A DNA stretch of 34,677 nt from Welwitschia mirabilis (GCA_051453625.1 JBOZIK010000001.1:85432206-85466882), one strand, 5' to 3'; counted from the stretch's first letter, positions 11,429 to 23,333 are shown. A program made the numbers and translations. The notes: generated from the letters alone by a model not told the origin.

Positions 11429-12995
11429 CTTAAGTGTTAAATATTATAAATACTATTATGTATAAATACTATTCCAATCTATATGTAGATAAACTTTGTC
11501 AGATCTTTACTTATCATTATTTCCCATATATGTCACTTTGATTTCCATGGATATGATTAGGGATTACTTTGTCATAAGGTTTTAAGCCTTTTTTCTTCCT
11601 TCTTAAGCATGTAAGAGAGATTATTACTATGAGATAACTAGCTTATTAAAACAAAGAACATATTTTATAGTACATTTCTAATTTTCTATACTATTTTCAT
11701 TATTGATTAATTCAATTTGATATGTGATTGAATATAATTTTCTTTCTCAACATTAATGTATTTATTATTAATAAGTACATAATATATCATTTATATTACT
11801 ATTTTATATTTATTATGTTAAGCTTTTAATTAAATATTTTATTATGGTTTTATGAAGATTATATGTTTGATGCATTAATATTTATAAAATCTTTCATGCT
11901 ATCCTACCTTTATGATATTTCATTATAAGATGATCAACCTTTAAATGATGATAATATTTCAATATTACAAGTTCTTTTTATATGTGTTTATGACATTTAA
12001 GATATGTCATGGTTGATTTGTTACTTATTTATAAACTTCTCATTAGCTAATGATCTATTATTTTAGGTTAAAAAAATGATGGTTACTTTTGTAGTTTTCT
12101 TTACTTATGATAGAAGGCCCAATTTGCAACATCTAAAAACATAAACTTGATCTACTACCAAATTGTAATGTCTAAATTTCATAGTCAAAACTTCTACTTA
12201 CTCTGATATTAAAACATGAAATCTATGTTTTTCATGTAAAACCTTAAATGGTGCTTTGATTTAGAAATGCAACATCCAGTTATTTTAATTTAGGCCTAAA
12301 TTTAATGAATTGATAAATATTAATTTAGTATTAAAGATTAATGACCAAGCTTATGCATAACTTTAAAAGTATCTCTATTTAGAATTTCATTAAGGAAAGC
12401 TAGGCCATAGGATCTATGCAATCAAAACTACTTGTTTTATTTGGTGAGTGTACCAAATGAACACCACAATTTAAAATGTTTATAAATGACAAAATCAAGT
12501 AGGTTTTTGAATATCAACACCTAGGATTTACTATAAAGGACATAGTTTAAGCTCAGATTTACAAAAGAATCATCAAAAAGTTATGTTTTAAGATATTGTT
12601 TCATAAGAAAAAAAGTATTCGAAATGTCCATGATGAGTTTAATATTTATTTATCTCATGCAATTTATCTAAAAATGTTTAAAGATGATTCCTTCAATGTT
12701 TTTCCTCTTATAATGCCTAAATTATATACATAACTATAATGCAAATAGCAAATGTAACCATAACACAAATGCAAGTCATGTTTATTGCTGCATCTTAATG
12801 AAGCTATAGAAAACCTTAAATGTTCATCATTTTTAGTTGATATTATTCTTGTTTTCTTTAGAGAGATTTATTTCTTGGCTGAAATGGATGATGACTTTCC
12901 TCCAAAACTAGTTTTTAGGGTATACTATATTATCTAATGTGTTGTTTCTTTTACTTTGAGCCCTACATCTAAAACCCAACATTCTTTTCTTAAAG

Positions 12996-14878
12996 TGTTG
13001 TAATGCCAAATTGTATGTTTTTAATGGGTATTTTGAGTAGTTTTACATGGTGTTTAGACAAGTTTAAGCACAAATTGATAATTATTAAGAGTTAAGAAGA
13101 AAATCATGGAAATGCATAAATACTAGCACTTTTGGAGGCATTTCAAATTAATTCTAATACTTCACATGTTGAGGAGGAATTAATGAGCTTCAAGGCTAAT
13201 TTAACTCAATAAAGAGCTTTAAGAATTTTATCATACTCTCCTTCATCTAAATGCTAGAGAAGGATAATCACTTTAATGATGACTAGAATGCTAAATGAAC
13301 TAACATGAAGGATAAATATAGAGCTCTATTGATGTGGCATTATCCCTACCCTTGTCTAAATGATAACCAAGATAACCATATAATTTCAATAATTATATCA
13401 AACTCTACCAAACTTCTACAATGGATCATGCACTTTTTTATGAGGTTGTTAGGGTTTTGCTTGTACATGTTAGTTTTGTTTGTTTATGAATCTTTTATTG
13501 TTAATAAATATCAACTCTACCTTTAACTCTGACCATCTTAATTTACATCGAAAATTCTTATGATAGGAGAATGAAGGGCTAAAGGTTCATTTGATAGTTG
13601 TAGAGAAGGGTCTTCCTCAGTGATGGGTAGTGTATCCTTTATTAAGTGTTGCTNNNNNNNNNNNNNNNNNNNNNNNNNNNNNNNNNNNNNNNNNNNNNNN
13701 NNNNNNNNNNNNNNNNNNNNNNNNNNNNNNNNNNNNNNNNNNNNNNNNNNNNNNNNNNNNNNNNNNNNNNNNNNNNNNNNNNNNNNNNNNNNNNNNNNNN
13801 NNNNNNNNNNNNNNNNNNNNNNNNNNNNNNNNNNNNNNNNNNNNNNNNNNNNNNNNNNNNNNNNNNNNNNNNNNNNNNNNNNNNNNNNNNNNNNNNNNNN
13901 NNNNNNNNNNNNNNNNNNNNNNNNNNNNNNNNNNNNNNNNNNNNNNNNNNNNNNNNNNNNNNNNNNNNNNNNNNNNNNNNNNNNNNNNNNNNNNNNNNNN
14001 NNNNNNNNNNNNNNNNNNNNNNNNNNNNNNNNNNNNNNNNNNNNNNNNNNNNNNNNNNNNNNNNNNNNNNNNNNNNNNNNNNNNNNNNNNNNNNNNNNNN
14101 NNNNNNNNNNNNNNNNNNNNNNNNNNNNNNNNNNNNNNNNNNNNNNNNNNNNNNNNNNNNNNNNNNNNNNNNNNNNNNNNNNNNNNNNNNNNNNNNNNNN
14201 NNNNNNNNNNNNNNNNNNNNNNNNNNNNNNNNNNNNNNNNNNNNNNNNNNNNNNNNNNNNNNNNNNNNNNNNNNNNNNNNNNNNNNNNNNNNNNNNNNNN
14301 NNNNNNNNNNNNNNNNNNNNNTTGTAATGGGATTTTGATTTGACTTTTAATGGAAATCTTCTTTTAGTTTTATTTATATTTATATGCATCTCCCTTATCG
14401 TTTATGTTGCTTTTGACTCAATGATAGCTTCATCTGTGATATAGATCATGAGGGCAATCTTTGTTAAAGTTGAAATCATTAGTCTAGAATCTTATATTGC
14501 ATTTTATAGATTAAATCATTGCAAATTTTCATACCCTATGTGATACACTTGATAGCTTAAATTGATTAGTTAGTAATAATTTTCTTAATTAATCTAGGTT
14601 ACACAGGGTTGATCTTAATAATAAATATTTGATAGTGAGATAAGTATTGCATTTATAATAGTTTGCATTTGCATTATGTGTTTATTTTTCTTACATTGTT
14701 GATTTTCATTTTGAACCTTTACTTCAAAAAGTAGTTTTCTAGCTTTGAGCCTAGTGCCTTTGACAGATTATGACATTTGGGTTTACTCCCATCTATATTA
14801 GTCTATTATTTTTATGCATATATTTATAATTAATAGGATTTTACTAAGAACATAATGTTTGCATAAATATGCATCACA
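12996..14878 (+). repeat. 5' LTR of element B (contains a gap)
   Basis: It starts TGTTGTAATGCC and ends GCATCACA, followed five bases later by the PBS. It aligns with 20951-22179 throughout. In the block 13161-13225 I count 4 differences from 21116-21180, three of them C/T. Excluding the 668-base N run, its length agrees with the 3' LTR. The AT-rich segment TTAATAAATA at 13501 corresponds to the TATA-like box of the element C LTR. The open frame at 13305-13526 lies wholly inside the LTR and is not a gene. Confidence 0.88.
13654..14321. other. Assembly gap of 668 N inside the 5' LTR
   Basis: The flanks of this gap correspond to about 21606 and 21623 in the 3' LTR, so only some 15-20 bases are expected here. 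Open frames that appear to span the gap consist of unknown bases and have no meaning. Confidence 0.95.
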
Positions 14879-14883
14879 ATATC

Positions 14884-14905
14884 TTGGCAACATTGCTAGG
14901 AAAGG
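14884..14905 (+). other. Primer-binding site of element B
   Basis: TTGGCAACATTGCTAGGAAA begins five bases after the LTR end. It matches the TTGGCGCCGTTGCC... primer site of plant Tat/Athila elements, with most mismatches being C-to-T or G-to-A. Its position fixes the plus-strand orientation of the element. Confidence 0.8.
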
Positions 14906-15068
14906 CTATAAGGAGTTTAAGGATTTTCATTACTTAGATATGTGCTTCGAATTTTGATTAAAGTATTTTTTTGTAGTAGCATTGTATTTTTACTGTAAAA
15001 TATTGAAATTTTTATTTTTGCATTTTTTGTGATTTATTTTTTGATTTGTTGATCTAAATTTTTTGAAC

Positions 15069-15118
15069 TTGTCATCCTATATGTCATCCCCATGGCATAG
15101 TCAGATGATAGTCTAGGA
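15069..15118 (+). other. GTCATCC repeat motif in element B leader
   Basis: GTCATCC occurs twice 13 bases apart (15070 and 15083 regions), followed by CAGATGATAG and TAGGATTAGG on the same strand. This gives an imperfect inverted repeat about 185 bases after the PBS. Similar motifs occur at 19954 (element B), 33783 (element C) and 4404-4425 (element A, minus strand). Confidence 0.4.
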
Positions 15119-15439
15119 TTAGGGTTTTCTATTTTCACAAGTTTATTTTTGGTTTTTCACCATGTAATAAGTTGATATCATCTCCTCTATTATCTGGACA
15201 TCCTTGAAAGAAGACTGACAGTGTGTTTCTATTTGCTTTTTAGTGATTTTATAATGAACAAGAAAATAGTTTATTAAGTGTATAAGGACGTGGTAAAATC
15301 TAGTAAAAAGCTTAAATATTTGATGTAACAAAGCTTAATTAGAAAAATATCAAAAAAGGCTTACTGAATAAAAAATAAAAATAGGTATGCACATCCCAAG
15401 CACATAATTTCCAAGATTTGAAGAAGTCTTTTTTTTTAA

Positions 15440-18030
15440 TTAAATATAATTTTATGATTTTTGAACTAAATCTTTCAAATCAAAATAGTGAAAATAATAG
15501 AATAGAAGAAAAATCATTTTATATCCTTCTTATTAATGAGTAGTGTCACTTAATATGATCATGATAGAACCCTCTACTTTAAATGCAAATGTTATCATAA
15601 GAGAAACAATTACTAGACAAAGATGTAAAAGATAAAAATCTTGTAACTTATCTTCTTAAGATGATTTAGAACTTAAAATCATAAATTCTTCTTATTCATT
15701 CTTTTCATCCACTATTAAGAATAATGATAAAAGACCACTATGAGAAATATTAGTTGAAAAAGAGCTAAAGAAAAAAGGAGAAAATATATAATTTCTAATA
15801 ACAATGTAAATAAAACCCTTAGTGAAATATTTCAAGAATAATTTTGGGGAGCTTCAAATGATGTTGAGACTAAGACCCTTTCCTCTTTTTAAAATTCCTT
15901 TTTTTTCAAACTTCAAATGAAAATAACAATGATAATTTACAATGTTTTAGGGATTTTACCTCATCTAGTAAAACATCCTACAATCATTTTAGTGAATCCA
16001 AACAATCTCCCATGAGTTATTATGAAGAACAACCATCTTCCATCCATTATCATGAAGAACAAGATCCATCTACATCAAGTTACTATGAAGAAAGAGATAA
16101 CTCAGTAATGGAAATGCTTAAGAAAATAAAAATAAAGTAAGAAAAGACCAATAAGAACTTAGAAAATTTGATTGATATGTTTCAAAAAAATTAATTACAA
16201 ATTCAATGATCTCAAGGTTGTTTTACATAAAAATCCTATTCTAGTACATCCCACCTTGAGAATCATGAGGAGAACTTTATAATAACAAGTAACAACAATT
16301 ATTTCTTCAACATAGAAAATGAAAGTATGGATCAACCTAAAACATCAAACTTATTAGGAGATGAACAACAAAAAAATAGTAATGATTCAACTCCATTATT
16401 CAACAATAAGGATGAAAATAATTATTTCTTAGATGATGAGTTAGGTTATAGTCCCATTTAATTCCTATTAGAAAATAAAGATGAAAAAAATAATTAACTC
16501 ATGAAAAATCTAAAAATTCTTTAATCCATAATAAACATAATGATCACATTTCTTCTTATAATAAATTTAATGAATTAAAAAATAATGACATGAAATAAAA
16601 CAATGAGAATTGTGAGGAAGAAGAAGATGATGATATTGAAATCATAGATCATATTCCTAGTTTTCACTTGCTTTCTGATAAGGATAAAAGAGGTCAACCT
16701 TTAAAAGAAGTTGAACATATGAGATTAAAGGAGAAATTAAGTAATAAAATGAAATCAATTGAGAATTCACATTGTGAACAGAGTCATCCACCCATGTCAT
16801 CTAATTGAAATTCTTAGACAATAGTTAATAATAGCAACTCAATAATTGAAAATAATGATTATAGTTTATAATTAACAAAATTATTCAATAAAGAAAAAGA
16901 AGAGTCAACTCAGAAAATATCAGAAAATCTTCCATCACACAATGAGAACTTTCCTTTTTATAATATTTTTGATGATTTTTTTAACGAATCCATCAACTTA
17001 GAAAATGAAAATAATCCTTAACAAAAAAGTAATGATTTTAATAAAGAAGATCAAGATAGAGTCAATGCTATGGATAAAGATAATGAAAAAGAGGGCGATA
17101 TTACTAAAGAATATAAGAGATCATTTAACCAAGTAATGATGAAGTCAACAATGAGGAGAATATTAATGAAGAAGAATGAATTAAAAATTAAAAAAACTTA
17201 ATGAAGAATAAACTTATACCTTCTAATGAAATAAACCAGCTTAAAGAGTTTATTTATGCTTCTCCATTACTCTCACTTGTGTGTTTATGTAAAAACTTAA
17301 ATGACATCCCTTTTTCTACTCCTACTTCCACATTATCTTGTGATTTTGACAATTATAACCTTTCTCCTTCCCTTCCATTTGGAAATTTAAGAAATTTTAA
17401 ATCACATCCCTCTTCTTAAATTTAATAAAACACATCACCTTGAGAAGTATTCTCTAAATATCTTTCAATCTATTTCTTTTAAAACTTCATGTGATATACA
17501 GGGTAACATCTTTTTATTTTTTACAAATTCAACTATACCTTATGCTTTTAATGATTATTCTTTTAAAAAACAAGACTTGAAATATCTTAGAACTCTAAAT
17601 TGGATAAACCTTATATTTTTAATCCAAATTTAATGCTTATAATTAAATGTTAAGGAGCTTATTAAGTATGTTAAACCTGTCTTACTCACTCATCCTAAGA
17701 AGATTCTTTTAAAGCATTGGATCTCAAATAATACCATTAAGGTCTTCCATGTTTAATATCAAACTTTGAATGTAATTTTTGCTTCAAATCCTTTATATCC
17801 TGAGTTTGATAAGAGATTGTTTTACCATAAGTCATATGAATTTTTTATCTCTTATATTGCTATTAAATCTTATGGAGACAAGATGCCATTTGATTATGAT
17901 AATTAGAAGAGGCCTTATTTCTTTAATTGAAATCCATATTTTGAATTGAATAATAGAAAGCTTCTTAATCTTACTAGACATTCTAAAGAACCCTCCAAAT
18001 CTTCTTAGATACTTTCTTTAAGTACCTCCT
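15440..18030 (+). pseudogene. Long broken ORF of element B, unknown protein
   Basis: Joining frames across a few indels gives a coding-like tract of roughly 850 codons. The first part (15440-17200) is rich in Asn, Asp, Glu, Ser and Lys; readable pieces include SYYEERDNSVMEMLKKIKIK, a stop, and DDDIEIIDHIPSFHLLSDKD. A Lys/Leu/Ile-rich stretch at 16100-16200 could be a coiled coil. The second part (17200-18030) is less biased and looks globular: LKEFIYASPLLSLVCLCKNL, THHLEKYSLNIFQSISFKTS, ELIKYVKPVLLTHPKKILLK, PEFDKRLFYHKSYEFFISYI. Most stops (for example 16138 and 16192) fall where CAA, CAG or TGG would fit, so the frame was once open. It occupies the place of gag, but I see no Retrotrans_gag FYSG block, zinc knuckle, protease or RT. 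An uninterrupted piece is 17201-17419. I recognise no family. Candidates are an unusual gag, an extra ORF, or a captured host gene. Confidence 0.6.
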
Positions 18031-19953
18031 TGCATGTATTATATAATGATATTCATGATTTATGTTGTTTTAATAAGAGATTATTCTCAAATGAGATTTA
18101 TTACTTCTTTATTTCTTATTTAAAATTTGAAATTTGTTCTATTAAAGTTTTAATTAATTTTACTAAAAAATGATTGTATAGCCTTTATTTTTTATCAATT
18201 GGTGAATATTTCATTTGATCCTTATTTTTCTGAGAGAATGTAATATCCTAGAATCATAACCTTAGGAATAATATATTTCTTTTCTTTCTTGTCAATAAAA
18301 GTATTAGATATATTTTAAGATTTGAATAAATTTTGTTTTAAAGTTTTCTTTGATATTTACTTTTGATTTTATGATTGTTATGATTCTGTCTTTTGTTTTT
18401 ACTGTAAATAAATTAATCTTTATATGATTTAGTCCTTATCTTTTAGAGAAAGTATATTTTTAATGGTTCAGTTGAAATTTATGATTTTAACACTAGGAAA
18501 TTCAAAAAAATGGATAATGGTTAAAAATACATGAATCATTAAACCTTGAAAATGATAGAAGTAATTGTTTTAAAAATCATCCTATTATTATTTGAATTCT
18601 TTCTTAGCTTATTTTTTTGGTAGAAATCATGCTATCACTAGCACATCTTTTAAACTTGACTTATGTTTTAGTTTATGAAGTTATCATGACTAGTAATTTT
18701 TACTTGAGCATTAAAGTGATAAGATTGAATTCACCTAATCTTTAAAAATTTATATGTCTAGGAACTTCATTTTGAAGAAAGATGCTTTGGGTTTTTGTAT
18801 TTTTTCTTAATAATATGAGTCTTTAGTCATTGGGGATGTTCTTTCTTGTCTTTCATCTCATTTCTTCACCTTCATCTTTGCAAGTATGTGGTTATGTGGG
18901 GCTTGTTTTGCAAAATTATGTAGCAGGGAAAAAGAGGATAATGATCATGATCTATTATTTTTGTGCTAAATACATAATCACCATGATGTCCTATTATACT
19001 AGGATAAATTTTCTTGAGAGGGATGTTTAGCATTATTGGTAGCTATGGCAACTTCACTAGGGGATCAGTTTGGAATGCTTCATGGATCCCTTCTTCTCTA
19101 ATTATGGTTGTAGTTCCCTCATCATAGATTAAAATAAAACACTTTAAGGCTATGAGTTTAGTGGTGTTCTTGGTGTTATCAGAGATATTTGTTATTTCCT
19201 AGACTCATTGTGCTTGTAGTATTCCGACATGATCATATCACTTTGAGGATTTAGGTGTGTTTTGGGGTGTTAGTAAGTGAGTTCATTTCCTAGTAGCTTT
19301 TTATCTTAGCATTCATTGTTTGAAAACATTATTTACTTAGCATCTTCATAATCACTACCTATTTGAATGGTACTTTATGAATTTTTTACATTATGTCATG
19401 CATTATTAATCAAGTGATTTTATGATTAATTATAAGGTGGTTTACTACATTTGAATTTAGGATAGATACATAATCTTCTTCATGTTTCTAAGTTATCCAT
19501 TTCTATTTTGTTTTTGTTAGTTATTTTCTTGGGTATTTCAAAGTTATTTCTATACTTTTTTCATCATAAATGCTTATGAATTAATCAATAGAAGTTTTCT
19601 AGTTAATTTTGTTTTTCATTTGTATTTTTTCTTTCTAGCAGATAACTTTCTTTTTTCAAATAAATCTTTTTGAGTTTATGATGGTAATTTTTCCCATCTT
19701 TTTGAGTAATCATTATTTAATTTTCTTCTTGAGTTTCAATGCATGTAGTATTTTTTAATAATTACATATTCATGGCACATTTATCTTCATTATTATGGTG
19801 TATTTAACTCATTTATCATGCCTTGATTAATTACAATTCTTAGCCATTTTCATTTCTGAGACTTTCTGCTACTTTTCTCAAACCTTTATGATATTCTTTG
19901 AGCTTAATTAATTCTATTGAGATTTCCAATTTTTCTGATCGTTTGAAAAATCT

Positions 19954-20002
19954 TGTCATCCTATCTATCATCCAGACGACTAGGTGGAAGATACATAGAT
20001 AT
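19954..20002 (+). other. Second GTCATCC inverted-repeat motif in element B
   Basis: CTTGTCATCCTATCTATCAT is followed by CCAGACGACTAGG and later ATACATAGATA. It shares order and strand with the leader motif at 15069, and TATCTAT/ATAGATA can pair around it. Confidence 0.35.
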
Positions 20003-20624
20003 TTTTAGATAATCATTATTTTCATGTTTCATCCTTTTTGGATTAAATTTAACCCTTCTTTTCTTGCATATAATACTATTTCTAGACTATTTGTATTACT
20101 TACTTATACTTAAACTTGCATATTGATCTTTTTAATCTTATTGTAATGAAACATGAGATGTATTGATTCATATATTAGAGGTGAGGGGCAAGACATATAT
20201 TTTGAGATATTTTGAGAAAATTTTAAACTTTTAAGGGTCACTTATATATTTTAATAAGATGTATTTTTAATGTACTAATCTAATTTTAAATGCCTATTAT
20301 ATGAGTGATATGCATTATGGATGTTGTTTAGTAAAATATGCACTTAACAACAAAATATTTGTAGTTTGTTTTCCTTATAATAATAATATAAGCAATTCAT
20401 GAGATCATGGATGAAGGAAATAATCTTATGATTAGTTATTTTTGATATATTTCTCTTGTAGATTATGCTTATAAACTCAATGTTTGTTCTATGAATATCA
20501 TTTTTTGGATTATTACTTATTCTAATAATACATGCACATCATTTATTCAAGTTATTATGGTTATACCTTAACATGATTATATTTTTTATGACATCTAATT
20601 TCTATGTTTTTGATGTGCTAGATG

Positions 20625-20639
20625 TTTAAAGTGGGGGCC
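20625..20639 (+). other. Extra polypurine-like tract
   Basis: TTTAAAGTGGGGGCC keeps five consecutive G in a region otherwise depleted of G+C. It resembles the tract next to the 3' LTR but lies about 310 bases upstream of it. Confidence 0.4.
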
Positions 20640-20937
20640 TAATACATAGGTAAGTCTTCTGATCTTATTTTCTAATAAGCATGATTATAGGTAATTAATT
20701 TTATAGATTGATTTTTAAGTTCTTATCATCCTTATTATTGTCTAGACAACAATATAGATGACATCATAATCACTCCATCTACCAAGCTAAAACATTTCAA
20801 TTTATTTAGTTTTTCATTTACTCCTTCATATATAGATTTGTAAACTTGAGTTACATATTCCTAGATAGCATTTTATCTTAGTCAATTTATCTAACAATTA
20901 TAGTTACTTGCCAACTTTATTAGAGACTAGCAAGGCT

Positions 20938-20948
20938 AAGTGTGGGGC
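20938..20948 (+). other. Polypurine tract before the 3' LTR of element B
   Basis: AAGTGTGGGGC lies just before the LTR start at 20951, where plus-strand DNA priming takes place in LTR elements. The T interruption may be decay or natural to the family. Confidence 0.55.
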
Positions 20949-20950
20949 TA

Positions 20951-22179
20951 TCTTATAATGGCAAATTATATTTTTTAATGGGGTATTTGGAGTAGTTTTT
21001 CAGAACATTTACATATGTATAAGTACAAAATGATGATTATTGAGAGTTAAGGAGAAAATCATAGAAGTGCACAAATACCATTACTTTTGGAGGTATTTTA
21101 GATTAATTTTAATACTTCACATTTTGAGGAGGAATTAATGAGCTTCAAGGTTAATTTAACTTAATAAAGAGTTTTAAGAAGTTTATCATCCTCTCCATTA
21201 CTCAAACAATAGAGTAGGATGATACCACTTGCATGATGACTAGGATACTGACTGAATCAATATGAAAGATAAATATAAAACTCTATTGATGTGGCATCAT
21301 CCCCATCCTTATCTAAATGACAACCAGGATAATTATCTAATTTTAGTAATTACACCAAACTCCACCAAATTATTGCGATGTGTTATGCACTTTCTTGTGT
21401 GCTTGTTAGGGTATTGTCCATGACTATTAGTCTTATTTATTTGTGAGTCTATCCTTCTTAATAAATATTAACTCTGCCCTTAACTTTGATCATCTTTGTT
21501 TGCACCAGAAATTCTCATGATAAGAGATCAAAGGGCATGATTTCCATTCAATAGTTACAAAGAGGAGTATTTCTTGGTATTGGGTTGTGTCTCATTTATT
21601 GAGGTGCTACTACTTTATTATAGGATGTTGTTTTAACTTTTAATGAAAATATTCTTTTAGTTTTATTCATATTTATGAGCATCTCCCTTATGATTTATGT
21701 TGCTTTTGATTCCATGATAGCTTCATCTGTGATATAAATCATGAGGGTAACCTTTGTTAAGATTGAAATAATTAGTTTAGAATCTTTCATTGCATTTTAT
21801 AGATTAAATAATTGCATGTTTTCATATTCTATTTAATGCACTTAATAGCTTAGGTTGGTTTTGGTTAGTAATAGTTTCCTTGGTTGATCTAGTTTATGTA
21901 GGGTTGATCTTGATGAAAGATATTTGGTAGTTAGATAGATATTGCATTTAGGGTAGTTTGAATTTTCATTTTCACTGTATGTTTACTTTTCTTACATTGT
22001 TGATGTTCATTTTGAACCTTTACTTCATAAAGTAATTCTCTAGCTTGAAGCCCAGTGCCTTTAATAGATTACAACATTTGGGTTTACTTCCATTTATATT
22101 AGTGTGTTTTGTTTATGCATATATTTGTGATTAATAGAATCTTACTAAGAATTTAACATTTACATAAATATGCACCTTT
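20951..22179 (+). repeat. 3' LTR of element B
   Basis: It starts TCTTATAATGGC, equivalent to TGTTGTAATGCC in the 5' LTR, and ends near GCACCTTT, equivalent to GCATCACA. It is about 1.23 kb long. It aligns with the 5' LTRs of elements A, B and C. The exact last bases are uncertain because the terminal CACA is changed, and no clear target duplication with the bases before 12996 was seen. Confidence 0.87.
21184..21224 (+). other. U3 hairpin TATCATCCT...AGGATGATA
   Basis: A perfect 9-base inverted repeat (21184-21192 and 21216-21224) extends by CTC/GAG after one bulged base. Degenerate forms occur at the equivalent place in the 5' LTR (13229-13268), the element A LTR (about 5600-5630, minus strand) and the element C LTR (about 32560-32590). 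Confidence 0.55.
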
Positions 22180-23333
22180 AGAAATATGGTATCAAATAAA
22201 AATTTACTTTTCTTCATAGTGTTACCAAATGTTGCCTCCAATTTTATATGTTATTAGAAGGACGTCCAAGGAATTTATATAGATAAAGAACATAAAAGTA
22301 ATAACTTTAATGGTTTTAATAGCATTTTTAGCCAAAAATTTCCAAAATCGATGATCATTCCAATGATGCTTAAGTTAAATTACTTAAAACTTAACACAAT
22401 CTTCAAATGGATTTTCCCCTTGTTTGTATAGTCTTCTTTTCAATACTTAACATAATTATATTAAATTAAGCCTAAATATTCTAATCATAAAAATTTATAT
22501 GAGTTTCTTAGCATAATACTTGACATTACTTTGACCATTTTTATCATAATTTAAGATTGATTTATTAGACTTCCATGTTCTTAATTTAATATTCTAAATA
22601 CCATTGTTTTTTAGATTGAAAAGGCCTTTTTAATTTTTAGTCTTAGCTATTATTTAGCAAAAATACTTATTTATAAGACATGTTATCCTTTGATATATAT
22701 AATTTTATATTTATAATTTATACTCTATTTGCTATTTTAATGAGTGAATAATATATATACATAAAATCTACATTTAAAGATATAATTTTCTAATTTCAAT
22801 GCTCTATAATTAGACTATGAAGATTTATAAAGAATCTGCAAGAGATGCATAAAAACAATTGTTAAACTTCATACTTTTGTATTAATATATTATTCAAGAA
22901 AAGATATACATTACCAAACTTTTTAATACACCATAATATACATATATCAAGGTTCAAGATATTTCAAGGACATAACATGATTACAACATCTAAGATATAA
23001 AAGATCTATGATAAGATTATAAGTTTTTTACTCCAAACATATTTTTGCAGTATAAACTAAAAAGTAATAATCTCTACTCCAACATGCCTTCCCTAGAAAT
23101 GAACTTAGCTTTTTAGGTACTCTAGTTGTTCCACTTATTTAACATAAGAATATGGCATGAGAATTATGAAATCTTCACAGATTCTAGTATGGCCTAAGCA
23201 AGGCAAAGTTAAAGGTCAAGAATTAAAGTCACAAGATAGACAAAACAAGATCAAGATTTCAAGTGAAATATTTATGAAAATGAAATGAAAATAATTAAAT
23301 TTTAATATATTTTCATATATTTTTTCTCCATTT
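22180..23333. other. No gene seen
   Basis: A+T-rich sequence after the 3' LTR of element B. Part of it (from about 22950) may belong to the U5 side or interior of the minus-strand LTR-like remnant that follows. No coding motif was found. Confidence 0.4.

Larger units (their letters stand above)
6741..12995. other. A+T-rich region with no recognisable gene
   Basis: I looked for gag, RT, integrase and transposase motifs on both strands and found none I could defend. The open frames at 9255-9443 and 9460-9648 are short, compositionally simple and not conserved with anything else in the window. The region probably holds old, unreadable transposon sequence. Small repeats inside it are listed separately. 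Confidence 0.5.
18031..20950 (+). other. Non-coding 3' part of element B
   Basis: About 2.9 kb between the broken ORF and the 3' LTR. It is T-rich on the plus strand and has no recognisable domain in any frame. The 66-codon open frame at 18830-19030 has no coding character I can support. It contains a GTCATCC-type motif at 19954 and two purine-rich tracts near its end. Confidence 0.5.
12996..22179 (+). mobile_element. Element B: non-autonomous LTR retrotransposon without visible pol
   Basis: Two direct, related LTRs (12996-14878 and 20951-22179) flank about 6.1 kb. A primer-binding site directly follows the 5' LTR, and a purine-rich tract directly precedes the 3' LTR. These are the marks of one insertion. 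The inside holds a broken ORF of unknown type and a long non-coding tail. I found no RT, RNase H, integrase or retropepsin motif on either strand, although the same motifs are easy to see in element A despite similar decay. The LTRs and leader match elements A and C, so the element belongs to their family and presumably borrowed their enzymes. A target-site duplication is not evident. Confidence 0.82.

Noticed and set aside
13538-14389. Long open frames on both strands across the N run
   Set aside because: They consist almost wholly of unknown bases; the flanks are LTR sequence.
18830-19030. 66-codon open frame in the 3' part of element B
   Set aside because: It is short, T-rich in composition, with no motif and no continuation in neighbouring frames.
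12991-22184. Target-site duplication around element B
   Set aside because: The bases before 12996 (TAAAG) and after 22179 (AGAAA) do not match convincingly, and the 3' edge is uncertain.
22184-22200. ATGGTATCAAATAAA resembling a Met-tRNA primer-binding site
   Set aside because: It follows a 3' LTR of a family that uses a different PBS type, and no element follows on the plus strand; probably chance.
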